Assembly (NCBI RefSeq): GCF_011386835.1
Contig: NC_088792.1
Coordinates: 37,748,882 to 37,812,881, forward strand
Direction: 5' to 3'
Length of the DNA: 64,000 nt
Source of the DNA: Chrysemys picta bellii
Lineage: Eukaryota > Chordata > Testudines > Emydidae
In this document: positions 23,275-36,700 of the stretch, one piece after another
Position numbering within the stretch: position 1 is the stretch's first letter
How the letters are laid out: every line of letters begins with the position of its first letter
Translations under genes and position numbers: made by a program
The notes under the pieces: model-generated
Told to the model about the DNA's origin: nothing
Database searches by the model: none
The model's input: the letters and a program-made list of their open reading frames with translations, nothing else

Positions 23275-23511
23275 GGACTTGTCTACATGTAAAATGCTGT
23301 GCTTTTGTGAAGACGCTACCTTCGCCAACAAGAGAGGTTCTCCAGTCAGCGTATGTACCCCACCTCCGTGAGAGGCAGTAGCTAGGTCAAAAGACAAATT
23401 CACCCATCAACCTAATGCTGTTTACACCAGGGGTTAGGTTGGTTTAACTGTGTGGTTCAGGGGTGTAGATGTTTTACAGCCCTGATCTAATTTCCTAGTG
23501 TAGACTAGGCC
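23275..23511. mobile_element. Harbinger-like MITE, complete
   Basis: A 237-bp element with inverted ends GGACTTGTCTACA and TGTAGACTAGGCC, flanked by TTA on both sides (23272-23274 and 23512-23514). The 3-bp TTA target is typical of PIF/Harbinger elements. No coding capacity. Confidence 0.82.
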
Positions 23512-23514
23512 TTA

Positions 23515-26500
23515 GATTCCAGCCAGTCAGATAGAGCCTGAGAGTGGCCTGGCAAATCAGGAAAGGCCTTAGCAGGAAAGCCTGGGAGGAGGAAGAGAAA
23601 CCTTTGTTGTGGCAGAGCTTTTGGATGGACTTTGTTTGGGAATTTTGAGGTTTATTTATATTAATAAACCCAGCCCCCCAAAAGGAGTATTTTTGACCAA
23701 GAAATTGCTTGGATGAAGTTTTATTTGAACAGTCCAAGAAGGGAAGCTGAGACAGGCTGCCTGTAGTGTGACCCTAGCCCATGAAGGGACATGTGGAAGG
23801 TTTCTGGTCTATTTACAAATATCAGTATTATCAGAATGGATTTTTAAATAATTGAAAGCTGCATTCCTTGCAGGAGATCAAGATCCCTGTGGGTATCCGA
23901 GTGCTGCTTGTGGCCATTTCTCCCTTCTGCATCTCCAAGGTTGTGCAGACACGCCAAACAAAAGGGTGTAAGTTTAGGCAGAGAAGGCTCATTCACATCT
24001 AAAATCCAAGAACGTCAATATTTATTATAAAAATAAACAGAAAACTAAATATGGTTGGTGAAGACAGGAGAAATGGGTGAGTTATGGTTTCCTTTAGCTG
24101 ATCCGTAATTTGTGAGTTGTCGTATCACACAAGAATTTACAGGAGTAATTCCTCTACTAGTAACGTGCAATATATTTGGCTTAATCTGCACCTCATTCAG
24201 CTTGACACAAGCAGTTATGAACGAAGTTTCATCAAAATGAGCTACAGTATTTTAGCACACAAGCCTCAGGGACGGCAGCAGAATTATCCCATGCCACCTG
24301 TTTCTGTCACCATGATGATGTACCCTAGGGAGATTTAGCTCTTATTTTATTCTTTTGTCCCCTAATGTTGTCTGGGTGGGGCTGTACCTGCTCATTGTGA
24401 ATGAGGACCCTATCATTAGGGCTGGGTGAGCGGGCCAGCTATAGCTGGCCCTCCATGGCGGTATATGAAGTCTTGGGGAGGGGAATGAGTGTGGCTCCAG
24501 TGCCCTCTTTATAGGGTGCCAACATTCATTTCAAATCTTCAGCAGGTCTTTACAGCTCGTAGCCTGCATTCCCAGTGTCTCTGCCTGGGATTTCACACAC
24601 TGTGTTTTCCTTTCTTCTCTGAAGGGTGGTGATGTTGCCTCCCCATATTTCAGATGCTTGGCATCTCTTCAATTATGTGTTTATAATTGACTAGGTTTAA
24701 ATAACTGTCACCTGACAGTAATGTATCTGGAGGCATATTTTTGGGTGATGAATCTCTGGTACTGCCAGCTCTTTCTCACCATCAAAAGCTAATGAGTTAA
24801 TTAATTAACGCATCTACAGTGCTTTGAAGTGGTATACAAGTAGAGATGGGCCTGAGTCACAAAATTTGGAAAGATCAGGGTGGTTCAGATCCAGGATTTT
24901 CATTAAGCCCTATTAAAGAAAGCGGGTCCAGCCACAAAATTCAGGTCTAGATCCAGCTCAGAGTCTGCCACTCCATCAAAGCTCAGGGGTGTTTGGATCC
25001 GGGGTTCTACTCCATCCCCATTATAATCAGAAATCATGAAAATGAGAGCTGGATCCGCAATGTCCACAAAGCTCAGCAGTGTTCAGGTCCAGAGTGATGG
25101 TTTGGCCTGGTAAAGAGATACCAGAGGATCCAGTCCCCAATGCCATGTCTCTGAGGCATTTCTGTACCATGGCCCCTCTCCAGAGGTCAAAGTACAGAAT
25201 CTTAAACATGCTTATTGCACTGGGAGTTCAGGATTTATGAATTTCCTTCCTAGTGTTCTTGCTACATGTATGGCATAAGCATCCTGGGTAATGATCTCAT
25301 CTTAGGCTTTGGACTGCTCTCCTCCCTCTCAGTTGGTCAGATTTAAGAGACTGTTCACTCAATTGTAAAGAGTGATGTCAATGACATGTTTTCCATTGCA
25401 GCCTGAATGGATAGATTACAGGGTGGACCTTTGAGTGATTAAGCCAGAGGCCTCAAGGAAATGGACCCTGTAGAGTTTTACACCCAGCTTCTTTTCTCAT
25501 CAAGGGCAATGCAGGCATCTTCTTCAAGTAATGTGAAATTCAACTAGAGTTAATGATCAGCCTTGACTGGCAAAAATTCCTTCCTTCCTTCCACCCCGGG
25601 GATCCATAACTTACATTTTGTAAGAGATAATCCTGACTTCTCAGATGGCCTATATTTTTCAGATGCAACTGCAGTTATAAAATGCAAATCTAACAGTTTC
25701 CTACAGCCTTCTAGTTAGTTTCTGTCATGTCAGGCCATTCTTTCTTCTTCAGAATAGTTTCTGAACTCAGTGGGAGCTGCAGGTGTTCAGCCCCTTTGAC
25801 GGTCAGGCCACTGTTATATCTAGGTGGATTTTAAATATTTAATTCCATATTCAGGTGGATTTACGTGCCTAACTTCAGGCACCCAGGGTTGAACATTTTT
25901 GGCCAAAGTGCCAATGCCCCAGGAAGCTTTCTACCAGTGAAGATATGAACTGCAGGGTGCAGTGTTCCTTGTGTAATGGTTAAGTGGCATTGCTAACACC
26001 TAACCCACAGCAGTTTCCCAGCTTTGTGTTAGGTATAATGCCTTCAGCTATTGCAGGAAAACCAGAACTTTGAACTCATCCAATCTTTGCTAGTTAAAAT
26101 ATGAGGAAATTATTTCAAGCTGGTTTTAAAATGTAGGTTTTGGTATCCCTTTGACAACTGCACAAATATTCTGCAACTGATTTTTGGATCTTGAATATTT
26201 TAAACAGCATATTGTTTTCAGAGAGAGCTTCTCAGTTGACTTTAAGTACAAGGCCCGCTGAACATTCTGTACTGTGTGTTATAAAAGTCATCTTTTTCAA
26301 TCCTACTGTGACAGGCTGAACACCCTATCGCTAAATGGCCAGGTGAAAGTATGGACAGAAGCAATGCTGTTGCTGCAACTCCCTCTTCCTAGCTGTTGGG
26401 GGGGGGGGGGGGGGGGGAGGAGATCTTTGATACAGGCCATAGAGCTGCCAAACCTGACTCTCAAAGCCAAATATTTTGCTTTGTTTCTGTGTATACACTT

Positions 26501-27763
26501 TATCTTGTTTTACTTATCAGCAATAATAAACTACCATCCTTCAAGAACTAAATATTGACTTTTAGGGCTGTTTTAACGCAAAGACACTCACCTTCTGTCC
26601 CAAAGTTCCTTGCCCAAACCATTAGCCTCTCCCCCCAACACACACACTCAGACTTTTTGAAATGAGAGCTGCTGTACAGTGGACTCATTCACTAGCTTTT
26701 TCCTTTAGGAAAGCTGTATGATCCTGAACCCTGTTAAGTTGGATACAAATCATAGCTAAAACATTTATCAACCATTACACACACAAAAAAAATGTTAAAA
26801 GAAGGTTAAGGTTGCAAAGTTAAGCACTCAGAAGTTAAGGGATACTAAAATTAAAGTTGCCTGTGTAACTTCCCTAGGTTTTTAAATAAACAAACTGAAA
26901 AAAATAGAAATTCCATCATGTGGAATCATAATGATGTCCACAGGGTTCATCAGCAGGGTTGGAACCTTTAGCTCCATCACACAGACCTCTGCCACTTCAG
27001 CTAATGCAGTAACTGGCACCAATAATAGATTGTCCTCTTTGTGGACCAGCTGCCAGAAGGGGATGAGACATATACTTTTTGCCAGTGGGTTTCACAACTA
27101 TTTGCTGATAGGAGAGGAATGGTGAGACTCACTTTTGGGCTTCATTCCAAATTCTGGAAGGGGGAGTGTCCTAGTGACTACAGAGCCTTCTTGCCCATCA
27201 TTCAAGTCTATCCCAGTCCTGTCTCTTACTGAACATCTGGCTGCTTGCCCAGTCTCCCTCGTCCCAGTCTCTCCCCAAATCCTTGTTCCGGTTTTTACCC
27301 TAGCTAGTACCAGTCCACCTTTCCAGCCTCCTCATCCCTTTCCCAGTCTCCTAGCTCAGCTAGTCCCAACCTCCCCTTTGGACTCCCCATCCGAGTTCCA
27401 GTGTTCCCCACCACCACTCTGGCACCCAGTCCCTATGCCCAGATAGTCCCAGTCTATTCCCTGCACTGCTGCCATCACCACCATCATCACCCCTCTGCCA
27501 TACCCAGTCTGGCCCTTAGCCACTCTAGATTCTATTCAGGCAGCATTGCCCTCTACACTCCCTGGGTGCCAGCCAGGAGAGCACTGAAAGCACATGAGAG
27601 AGAGTCTCTCATCTTTTAAATCTGGTACCCAGTGCCAGAGGCCTCTGGCAACCAGGAAGAGCAACCAGGTAAAGTCCTGCTCGGACCTTTCAGCCTTGGG
27701 CTGACTCATGTCCAGTGCAAATGGAATCTTTGGAGAATTTATCTGCCAAACACTAACATGTTA
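23515..27763. other. No gene recognised
   Basis: Long repeat-poor stretch with no coding exon seen. A run of about 20 G lies at 26398-26417. The parts around 24840-25110 contain repeated CAGATCC/GGATCC-type words that may be an old repeat. Confidence 0.3.
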
Positions 27764-28266
27764 CAGGAGCACCGGAATCTCGATAGGAGTGGGAGGGCCA
27801 CGAGTTCCCATCCCCTTTGAGGCCACGCCCCTGCTCCTCCTCTTCCCCCGAGGCCACACCCCCTCCTCTACCCACAAGGCCCTGTCCCCTAGCCAGGCCA
27901 CAAGCCGGAGCCAGGCCATGGTAAAAGCTGCCCAGGGAGCCTGGGTTGCTGTGGGGATTCCCGGACCCTTCGCTACCCTGGGCGGCACTCCCTGGGGGCT
28001 GCTGTAAGGCCCCCTGGCCTCCCCACCCAGGGCAGATGGAGGGTTGAGGGCTCACCATAATGGCCCGGGCTCCCTGGGCATCTCTTACCACAGCCTGGCT
28101 CCGGGTTCTGGCCGGGACAGTGGGTGGGGCCTGCTTCAGGAGGAAGAGGAGGAGTAGGGGCAGGACCATGGAGAGGCTCACCTCAGCCCTTCACTGGCAT
28201 AGCCCTCCCATTTTTAAAAGTGGGGGGGGGCAGGACCCCTTCCTCCCCTCCATTCTGGTGCCCATG
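27764..28266. mobile_element. hAT-type non-autonomous element
   Basis: A 503-bp element with ends CAGGAGCACCGGAAT and ATTCTGGTGCCCATG, imperfect inverted repeats. The octamer ACATGTTA is perfectly duplicated at 27756-27763 and 28267-28274. The GC-rich interior gives frames on both strands but no transposase. Confidence 0.88.
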
Positions 28267-28274
28267 ACATGTTA

Positions 28275-30340
28275 CTACTGAGTGTGTGCAGTCTGAGATT
28301 TTTCGAAGGCTTATAACTGGGCCATATTTGAGCAGATTTTCAAAGGGATGGCAAAAGGCACATCCCTAACAAAAAGCCAATTCTTTCCCCACTCTCTACC
28401 AGCTGAATTTCAAGCCCTTGCTCCAAAGCATGGAGGTGCTAAAACTTCTCAAGGGAACAGTTGCGATTTTGTTTGTTTAATGTGGGCAAAACCTACATAT
28501 TTCCCTCCCCCCCCCCCCCCGCAAGTCTCATTCTTGGAAATGGCTGAACTGTTTTGGCTGAAACTTAAAAAAAACCCAAGCCCAAAATTCAGCCTAAGAC
28601 GTACGCCCACCATGGAAAATTTCATCCTGAACAATTACAGTTAGGCAAGTCTACAAGCAGCTGAAAGAAGGTCTGACAATTGAAAGTGTTGGGCAACCTT
28701 AACTAGAATAAGAGTTTTGGAAAATCTCTATCTGCTAGTTTGTTAGTTGATAATGGGATCAATAAATAATTCAATAAAAATTTGATTGTATCTAGTATTC
28801 CCTGGTTTCATCCAGTGCTGTTGTAACCCACTGCTCAGTGTGTTACAGTCCCCCTCTTTGACAATCTGTAGGGGATATGAATTGTTGTAGTTCCCAACTA
28901 CAGAGGCCTGACTGTTTACCTCAAGTTGTAGCAGCTGATCAGATACTTCTAGCTGTGGTGGTCCCAGTTCAATATCCAGTGTGTTGGCCAGGAGGTTAGC
29001 CACCATGCTGTCACTTTGAAATCATGGTTCCAAAGGGATCTTTGTTACTATCCCGCCCCACCTCCTTACAGTTGCCATATTGAATGTGTTCTGTCCCAGG
29101 ACAGACCCTTGGGGCCACTCCCAAAGATTTTTTTTTTTTTTGCTCTGAATTTGAAAAGCTCACTGGGACCGCCTAGGCAATTGTCAAATGGGCTCATGCT
29201 ATGTAAAATTAGGCTTGGAGAGCTTTAGAAATAGCCACTTTGATTCAATTCAGTTCATGGAAATGAATCCAAAACTGCAGCCAAGATTTTGCAGCTTGTG
29301 CAGGATTCTATGAAGGCCTGTGCTTTGTCTTCTGGAGGGTCTGTGACACTGTTAGTATGTGTATAGTGTATTGTCATTTGGGAGGTGGAGAAGAATTTTG
29401 TTTAAAAAATGAATTTGTTCCAGCCACACCACCTTATTGCTTGGCTGAAGCATTACAAATTATCAGTTCACACCTCAAATGAAGCAATCACTTTGTAACA
29501 TATCAGTATAGAGCCTGGTTAGATACCAGGGTGCTGACAGTATCCTCCTGCCTGCCAGACACTGGTTTGTTGTGTTGCTATGCATTGCTAAAGAACTGTA
29601 TTTCGGCCCAGAGGAGGATGCGTTTCAGCAGTGGGTGAAGCGATGCCTAAGCACAGTTGGTCCTGTCCCAGTAGAGCAGTTAAAGTTTGTAACACTTTTG
29701 GATGCAAGAAACTGTGTAAACACATTACTATATACCAGGAGGGATGGGTTCAAATCTAGGCAGCGGTAACTGAGACCTTCTTGAGATAAATTAACCATGT
29801 TGAGATCTATCAGAAGAAGCCTTAAATTCTGAGGCCATCTCCCTGATCCACTTGGATGTTAAAGAGTCCATGTCACTTTTCATAAGCACAAGCCTTTGCC
29901 TTAGTGTCCTTAGCCAAATCTCCTCAGGCTGGCCTCCATCGCAGAGGTGGCTGCACCTTGGGGCTCCTAGATTCATTGACAGCCAAATTCTTTTCACAGG
30001 TCACTGGGTGTTACATAGGGGAATCAAATCTTCTTCCTCGACCTGGAACCACAGAGCAGAGCAGCCACACACTCGCTTTGCAGTTGCTAGTGTAGTGTCT
30101 AGGCTACAGTAGCAGAGGCAGGCCAATATGAGCCCCCTAAGCAGGGTTTCAGACACTGATTCTGCATAGCTCAAGACCCACCTGCCTTCCCCCAGACCTC
30201 TCACACGGCTATGGAGAGAGGTGCCCTGGTTCACAGGGGTATGTGAACTCTCCCTGTATAACCTTTCCATTTCATGTTCCCCCCGCAATACAACCATGAC
30301 CATTCCACTGCTTTTTAACCTTGGCTGCCCATGTAAACAG

Positions 30341-30392
<52 letters not shown>

Positions 30393-31954
30393 GGTGTGAG
30401 GAGTTGGGCAGGATTTGCCCCACAGTTTGTAAAGTACTTTGGGCTAACGGACACTATGGGACAGATTCTGTCCCTCTCACTCACATCAAATAGCACCTTA
30501 CTCGATGAGTTAGTACATGACTTCTGTGGGGCTGTCTGGGGAGGAAGATCTTCAGCCTAAGTAAAGGAAGCAATAGCTTATTAAAATATGTCCAGATTCT
30601 ATATAGCTTGGGTTGGGTCAGCCGTGATGGCTGGAGGGGATGTGTGTGCAACTATAGAGAGTGACCGGTAAGTATAAAATAGTTTTAGGCATGATGGGAA
30701 AAAGCAAAGTAGGGGAAAGAACTGAATTGTATAAACTTATCTGATACATTGGAGGCAGACAGAACATTTCATCCAAAATTTCAGCTTTCTTCAGTGTTCT
30801 CCTCTGATTTAAATACCTTTGTCTCACATCTGCCCTGTTGGTCTGTTTTTGGGGAAAAAATATTGCTTGTAAATGACAATGTAAAATAAAGTAAGGAAGG
30901 GAATATAGATGGATTTAGATATGTGATACTAACACTATTCTTATCAGACTACAATATGCTAGAATGACAGCATGGCATCTTCAAAAGCAAAGGGAAAACT
31001 GTGTTTATAGCTGATTTGTTGTCATTTGCCTCTTTATCAAATACAGAAACAGAACATACAAAAGTGGCCTCGAAAAGCAAAACAAGCCCTCTGAACAAGT
31101 TCTTTGGCTCCATCTTGTGAGTTACCCTGGAATTACCACACCACTCAACACCTCCTTCTTCCAACACTTGTGCTGTGGTATACAGGCTGCAAAAGGCTGT
31201 CTCATTCCACTGCTCTGCTGTTATTTTAAATAGCATGTCAATGCCTTCCCAGGATGCCTGGTTCTTCACTGGGGGGAAACCTGACATAGCCCCTGCAGAG
31301 CCTGGTCCTTGTTCAGCATAGTACTAGGTGTATATTCTGGAATAGCAGGGAGTCTTGGTTGGTCTCCATGGGAATATTGTTTTGAAGAGTTTGTCTGAAA
31401 GGAATGTCATGACTTATATGGTGTCCGGCAGTTCTGACTAACTAATTGCTGAATTAGCAAACAATCTGGGGTACAGCAACTGGTGGAAGCCTTTGGGAAG
31501 AGGAATGCATGAACGGAGATCTTCGGATCTGGTGGGGCGCATACAGCGAGACCTGCTACACAGAGCTGAGTTTGATTTTTAACAAGATATATATGTTAAA
31601 GGGAACTAATTTGCTTTTACTGTTTAAGTGCTTCATCTTGTAACTTTTATTCAGATCTGTGGTCTCTACTCACACAAATAATCCCTCTCACTTTACTGGG
31701 ACAGTCCTTGTGAGTAAGGATATAGCAGGCACAGGCTCAAAAGCCTTCTCTACACAGGACAGTTTTTTGAGTAATAGTTTTGGGGATATGCTGCCTGCCC
31801 TCCCCACACAAATTCATTTTTGGATTGTCTGGCCTGCTTTAATCAACACACTGTCAAAGTGAAACAACTTTATTCTGGAATGAGTATTTTCAAGCTAAGA
31901 TTTGTGTGGATGCATCTACATTTCGTATTAACTATTCTGCTTCTTTGCCATGTT
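28275..31954. other. No gene recognised
   Basis: Unclassified non-coding DNA with a C-run near 28507-28520, a T-run near 29129-29141 and the GT microsatellite listed separately. The frame at 29572-29769 has no identifiable domain. Confidence 0.3.
30343..30390. repeat. (GT)n microsatellite
   Basis: About 24 uninterrupted GT units. Confidence 0.98.
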
Positions 31955-33380
31955 GTTGTAGCAGGATTGGTCCCAGGATATGAGAGAGACAACTAGGGGT
32001 GAGATATCTTTTATTGGACCAACTTTTGTTCATGAAAGAGACAAGCTTTTGATATTACACAGAGCTTTTCAGGTCTGGCAAGATACTCAGAGGGTCACAG
32101 CTAAATACAAGGTGGAACAGATTCTTTAGCATAAGGAGTTAATACACGTTGGAAGAGACCATTCAAGATGAAGGGGCAATTCATACTTTTGCAGTCATAG
32201 GACAAAAGAGGATTAGTGGGTTACAGATTGTTGTAATAAAACATAAAAAGTGTCTCTACTGAGTCCATGGATTTTAGTGTCTAGCAAAGTAATGAATTTA
32301 AGCTCCCAGACTCGTCTTTTGAAGGTGTTGTGTGGATTTCTTTTGAGAGCTCAGATATGGAGTGATGGTTTTGTGAAAAAAGTGTCCATTCATGGATGAT
32401 AGGGTGTTTTTGTCTTTTATCACTTTTCTGTGTTCATTCAAGAGCATTGTGATTGTGGGTGAAACTTGACAGAGTTGTTATTGAGGTATTTAGTGCACTG
32501 GATGAGGTACACCACATGTTGTGATAGGCATGTGTAGGAACCCTGGATCTTGAAAGGTGTGTTGGGGACAGGGTATGTGTATGGGAAATTGTAGCCGTGG
32601 AGATGTGTCTGCAGGTTTTGCATCTGTTGTTCTGGTAGGGTCTGGTGCTGCTTTGAGTTGGTGTGTCCTGAAGCTTGCTTCTGATGATGAGCTTGGAGAG
32701 GTTGGGGGGTTGATTGAAGACCAGAAGTGAGGGTTCAGGAAAGATTTCTTCTAGGATGTGGTCCCCATCAAATATGTGCTGTAACTGTTTGATGATGATG
32801 ATATCTTATAGGGGTTCTAGTGTGGACTGGTAGGTGACAACTAAGAGTGTGTAGTTGGTAGGGTTGTTTTTCTTTCCTGTGTTGAAGCAGGTTCTCTCAG
32901 GGTATTTGGGTTGCCCATTCCATGATGCAATCTACTTCTCTGGTGGAGAGTACTTGTTTGGTGAAGGTGGTTTTAAGTGTGTTAAGGTGTGTATCCCAGA
33001 CTTTCTCCTCGGAGCACATTTTGTGTTATCTGAGTGCCTGCCTGTAGATAACCGATTTCTTGGTGTGTTTGGGCTGGATCCTGGATCTGTAAAGGTAGGT
33101 GTGGTGATCCCTGGGTTCCTTGTATGTAGTTGTTTATAGGATTCCATTGTTGAAACTGATTGTGGTATCCAGGAATTTGATGCTGGTGTGGAAGAGCCCT
33201 AGAGAGAATTTGATTGAGGGACAGTGGTTGCTAAAGTTGTGTTGGAAACTGATGAAGGAGTTCAGGTCATCTGTCCAGAGTATGAAGAGATCATTAATGT
33301 ATCTCAGGTATATCACTGCTTCTGGCATTCCTCCTGCTGCTGTCCCACACTGCATAGCTTCACATCTGTGGCAGCCTGTC
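31955..33380 (-). mobile_element. Penelope-like retroelement, 5'-truncated
   Basis: Read on the minus strand, the translated order is a reverse-transcriptase fragment (33355-33134) with YLRYINDLFILWTDDLNSF and SIKFLDTTISFNNG, typical of Penelope-like RTs. A linker follows, then around 32623-32500 a block with GSYTCLSQHVVYLIQCTKY that resembles the GIY-YIG endonuclease region of these elements. The catalytic YIDD is YIND here, and the frames are broken, so the copy is dead. The RT begins mid-domain at about 33380, so the front is missing. Confidence 0.75.
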
Positions 33381-33558
33381 TCTGTACCTATGTGCTCTCT
33401 ACTGCTGTGGAGTCATCTTGACTGGTTGGCATCTTCCTGTTTAAATGCTGGAATGCAGCCAGGTGAACCTCTTTGTGATTCCAGCCTGTGGCAGGTTCAC
33501 ACACCTGGAGCCACATACCCATTTCCCTCAGCAGAAAGATGGGGAATCCCCTTCCAAT

Positions 33559-33758
33559 CAGGGCTGGCGCAACCCATTAGGTGACCTAGGCGGTCGCCTA
33601 GGGCACTAACATTTGGGAGGCGGCGGCCGGATCTTCGGCCGCCCCGGACGTCGGCGGCATTTCGGGGCCGGGACCTTCTGCTACCTCTGTTGGGGGCGGC
33701 ATTTCGGGGTCGGGACCTTCCGCTGCCTAGGGCGGCAAAAAAGCTGCCGGCGCTCCTG
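33559..33758. mobile_element. hAT-type element, CAGGGCYGGC-end family
   Basis: A 200-bp element with ends CAGGGCTGGCGCAACCC and GCTGCCGGCGCTCCTG, flanked by CTTCCAAT (33551-33558) and CTTCCACT (33759-33766), one mismatch in eight. The interior repeats GGCGGCATTTCGGGG twice. It is related by its ends to 40646, 52853, 58968 and 62250. Confidence 0.82.
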
Positions 33759-33766
33759 CTTCCACT

Positions 33767-36700
33767 CAGAGGTGCAGTACACTTAAACAGACTCAGAATA
33801 TATTCCTAGTTACAGAATAGGCTGTGGTTTTCCTTTCTCAGCAATCCTATCGTCAGCAGCCAATGAAGAAAACGGGTTTGGGTTAGCTTTGAAGGACTCT
33901 CCTTGAAATATTGAGAGAGAAATAACTTCGGTTCTTCAAGCTGCTCTCAAGGGTATAATAAAGAAAGCATCTCTTATCACTGTGATAAATAATTCCCTGA
34001 AATAGGCACTGTTACTAATATCACTGAAATGGACTCTGAAATTAGTTTTCATTTGCTTTATTATTCTTGCTGATGGAAAAAGAAAGCCAGCTTGGTGTTT
34101 TCCAATTGCTGTGCTGCCTTCTCAGTTGTTTGCTGCTTTCTGGCTCCATACCAGACCTGATGATGGATTTTCTGCATTATTCTTCCCTTCAGTCATTCTT
34201 AGCTTGATGAATCAAGCTCTTACCAGCTAGCTAGGTAAGATAATGAATATCAAGTTGCACAGTGAATGATTTCCTGTGAATAGAATGAAAAGGGTACTTA
34301 GTTCTGTATCCTACATAGTTCACCTCATGCTCCAGTCTTCTGAACCTGGCACCTGTATACTCCGCTGCCATATTCCAAATCACACAGGCCGCTTTGGCTT
34401 TGGGCAGCATGCAAATGAGAGATCTAAAATCCATACTTCCTTTGAACCTGTACTTAATAGCAATGAAGATAATCAGAGTTGAGAGCCAGCTGTAGTGAGT
34501 TTAGATGACAAATGGGGATTCAGATATAAGATTGATAGCAATTAGACTGCCACCTGCTATTGCTCTAATCTCCACCCTGAAGTTCAATTGTTAGCCAAGG
34601 TTGTTGGCAAATGAATGCATAAGGACTATCTTTAAGGACATGAGATAAGATTTCATCCCAGTGACTGTAAATGGGCTGTATCAATTTTATTTTCAATTTC
34701 CTACTGCAAATTTTTGTCCTGCTTTTTTTGAACAATTTTGCCCTGAAGTTTATGAGAATTCTTTAGCCTTGAGACTTCAGGCCATTTTTTAAAAATGCAG
34801 ATGATTTTTCTTTGGTCTGGGCCACCTGTTTTCATCTTGGCTTCCTGATGACCTTCTGCTGTCAAGTGGTCTGCATTCATTTTCTTTTTGTTTCGTTTTC
34901 ATCTGGTTCCTATTTCAAGGCCCAAACCTCAAACCCCTTACTCACATGACTAGTCCCACTGCAGTCAGTGGTATAATACACATGGATAAATGCTACTCGC
35001 ACAGGTTAGCAGGATCAGGTCTCAAGTTTTCTCCTAAATGGCTGTATTTTCCCCCCACATCTTAGTTCATCTCATCAGAAAAGGTATGAAGAGAAATGGT
35101 GTCAGGTTAACAGGGTCTAGCAATGAGGGGCTTGGCAACAGGTGCCTCAAAGGGAATACAGTTGGATGAAACCTGGTAATTTTGTTGAAGAAAGACCAAA
35201 ACATTTTTTTAAGGGACACAGGAGAGACTAAGTTTTTTTAAGGGACTAGCATTGTCTATTGGCCTGTTCCTGAGAGGTGGGGCTTGCTCCGGTTCCACTG
35301 AGGTCAAAAGAACTGCTTTCATTTACTCCAATGAGTGTTGGAGCTGGCCCATGTTGAGTACCTGCAACTTTCTTTGAAGCTGCAGAGAATTGCACCTGTA
35401 AGGAGCAGGCTCTATATATGACATTAGGTGGGGAAAGGACCTTTACAGTGGGTTTTTGAAAGGGATAAGATCCAGGCTTATAACAGAAAACTGATTACAA
35501 TGTTCCCTAGGGAGAAGCTACTGCTTCTGCAGTATAAATGTCACTGGAGGTCTGAAAGAGGACATTGCAGAGCTGTCTTGTGTTCGGTCCTATGGGATGA
35601 ATTAACTGCCAGCTTATTCTGAAATGTTAAATAAGATTTTGAAAAGGGCATTTTCAGATTACCTTAAATAACCAGTGTCCACTTTGAAACCAAACAACAT
35701 GCTAACCATGAACATTGCTTTTTTCCTTGTTTTGTATTGTTTTCTTTTGATATTTTTTCAATATTTGTCTCTTTTCTCTCAATAAACAAAGGGCCTGTGT
35801 TTCTCTCAATAAACAAAGGGCCTCTCATTTGGGGGACAAAATTAAGTGAAGGAACAAAATTGCAGCATTAATAAATGCTAGCATTTAGACATCTAACTAC
35901 TGGATTGCACCTGCAAAACAGAAGTCCCATTTTAAAATATTGGCCCAAGATATCTATTCAAAACAACAGGGAAAGGACTGGGTTATCTTTTCACAGTATC
36001 AAAGTCTTCCTAAAACAATCTACGGCACGTTATATTTGTTATTGGAAATTGGTCCTTACTACTAGTTGAGGAAAAAGAGAATACTTTGAATGAATACCAA
36101 TTGCCTAGTGTTTGCCATTTATTAGAGGTATATTGCGTAATGTGTTCTAAAGAAAAATGTCAATGAACAAAAGACCTTTTTAAAAAAAAAAAATTCTTGT
36201 GGACCAAAAAATGAGGATTTCCTACCCTTTCCCCCCCACCCCCAGTTGCTTGGGCAAAGTTTCCATTCTTCAATGGAAACAAGATCAGGCCCAAAGTCAT
36301 TTAAAAAATACAACAGACTCTCACTAGAAGTTTCCCAGACACTAACCATAAAATATTGCACCTTATTATGAGCTTCAGTGATGCGGTGAACGCTTTGTCC
36401 TTGACAAGTTTTGTGCTCTAACAAAACCCACAACAGAGCTAGACTCTTACTTGAACACGGTGTGTATTAAAATAGTGAGAGCCAAGGAGGAGTGTTAGGC
36501 CATAATCCTTATTGGTCCATACTTTTCAGCTATATTAGAACCAGTTGACCATAAACTGCGGAGTATGAAGGTGAAACCTTGCAACAAAGAAACCATGTCA
36601 GGAAGGACATCCAGGTTTAATAGCAGAGCCAAGTGTAGGGAGCAACAATGGGAAATAATAATACATTCAGTTCTACAGCACCTTTCATCCAGGGACATCA

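Noticed and set aside
29572..29800. Possible tRNA-like promoter box (GGGTTCAAATC) and a 65-codon frame
   Set aside because: No cloverleaf, no matching A box, and the frame has no domain or splice signals.
30343..30390. Dipeptide-repeat peptides (Cys-Val, Thr-His) from the GT run
   Set aside because: Translation of a microsatellite, not a gene.
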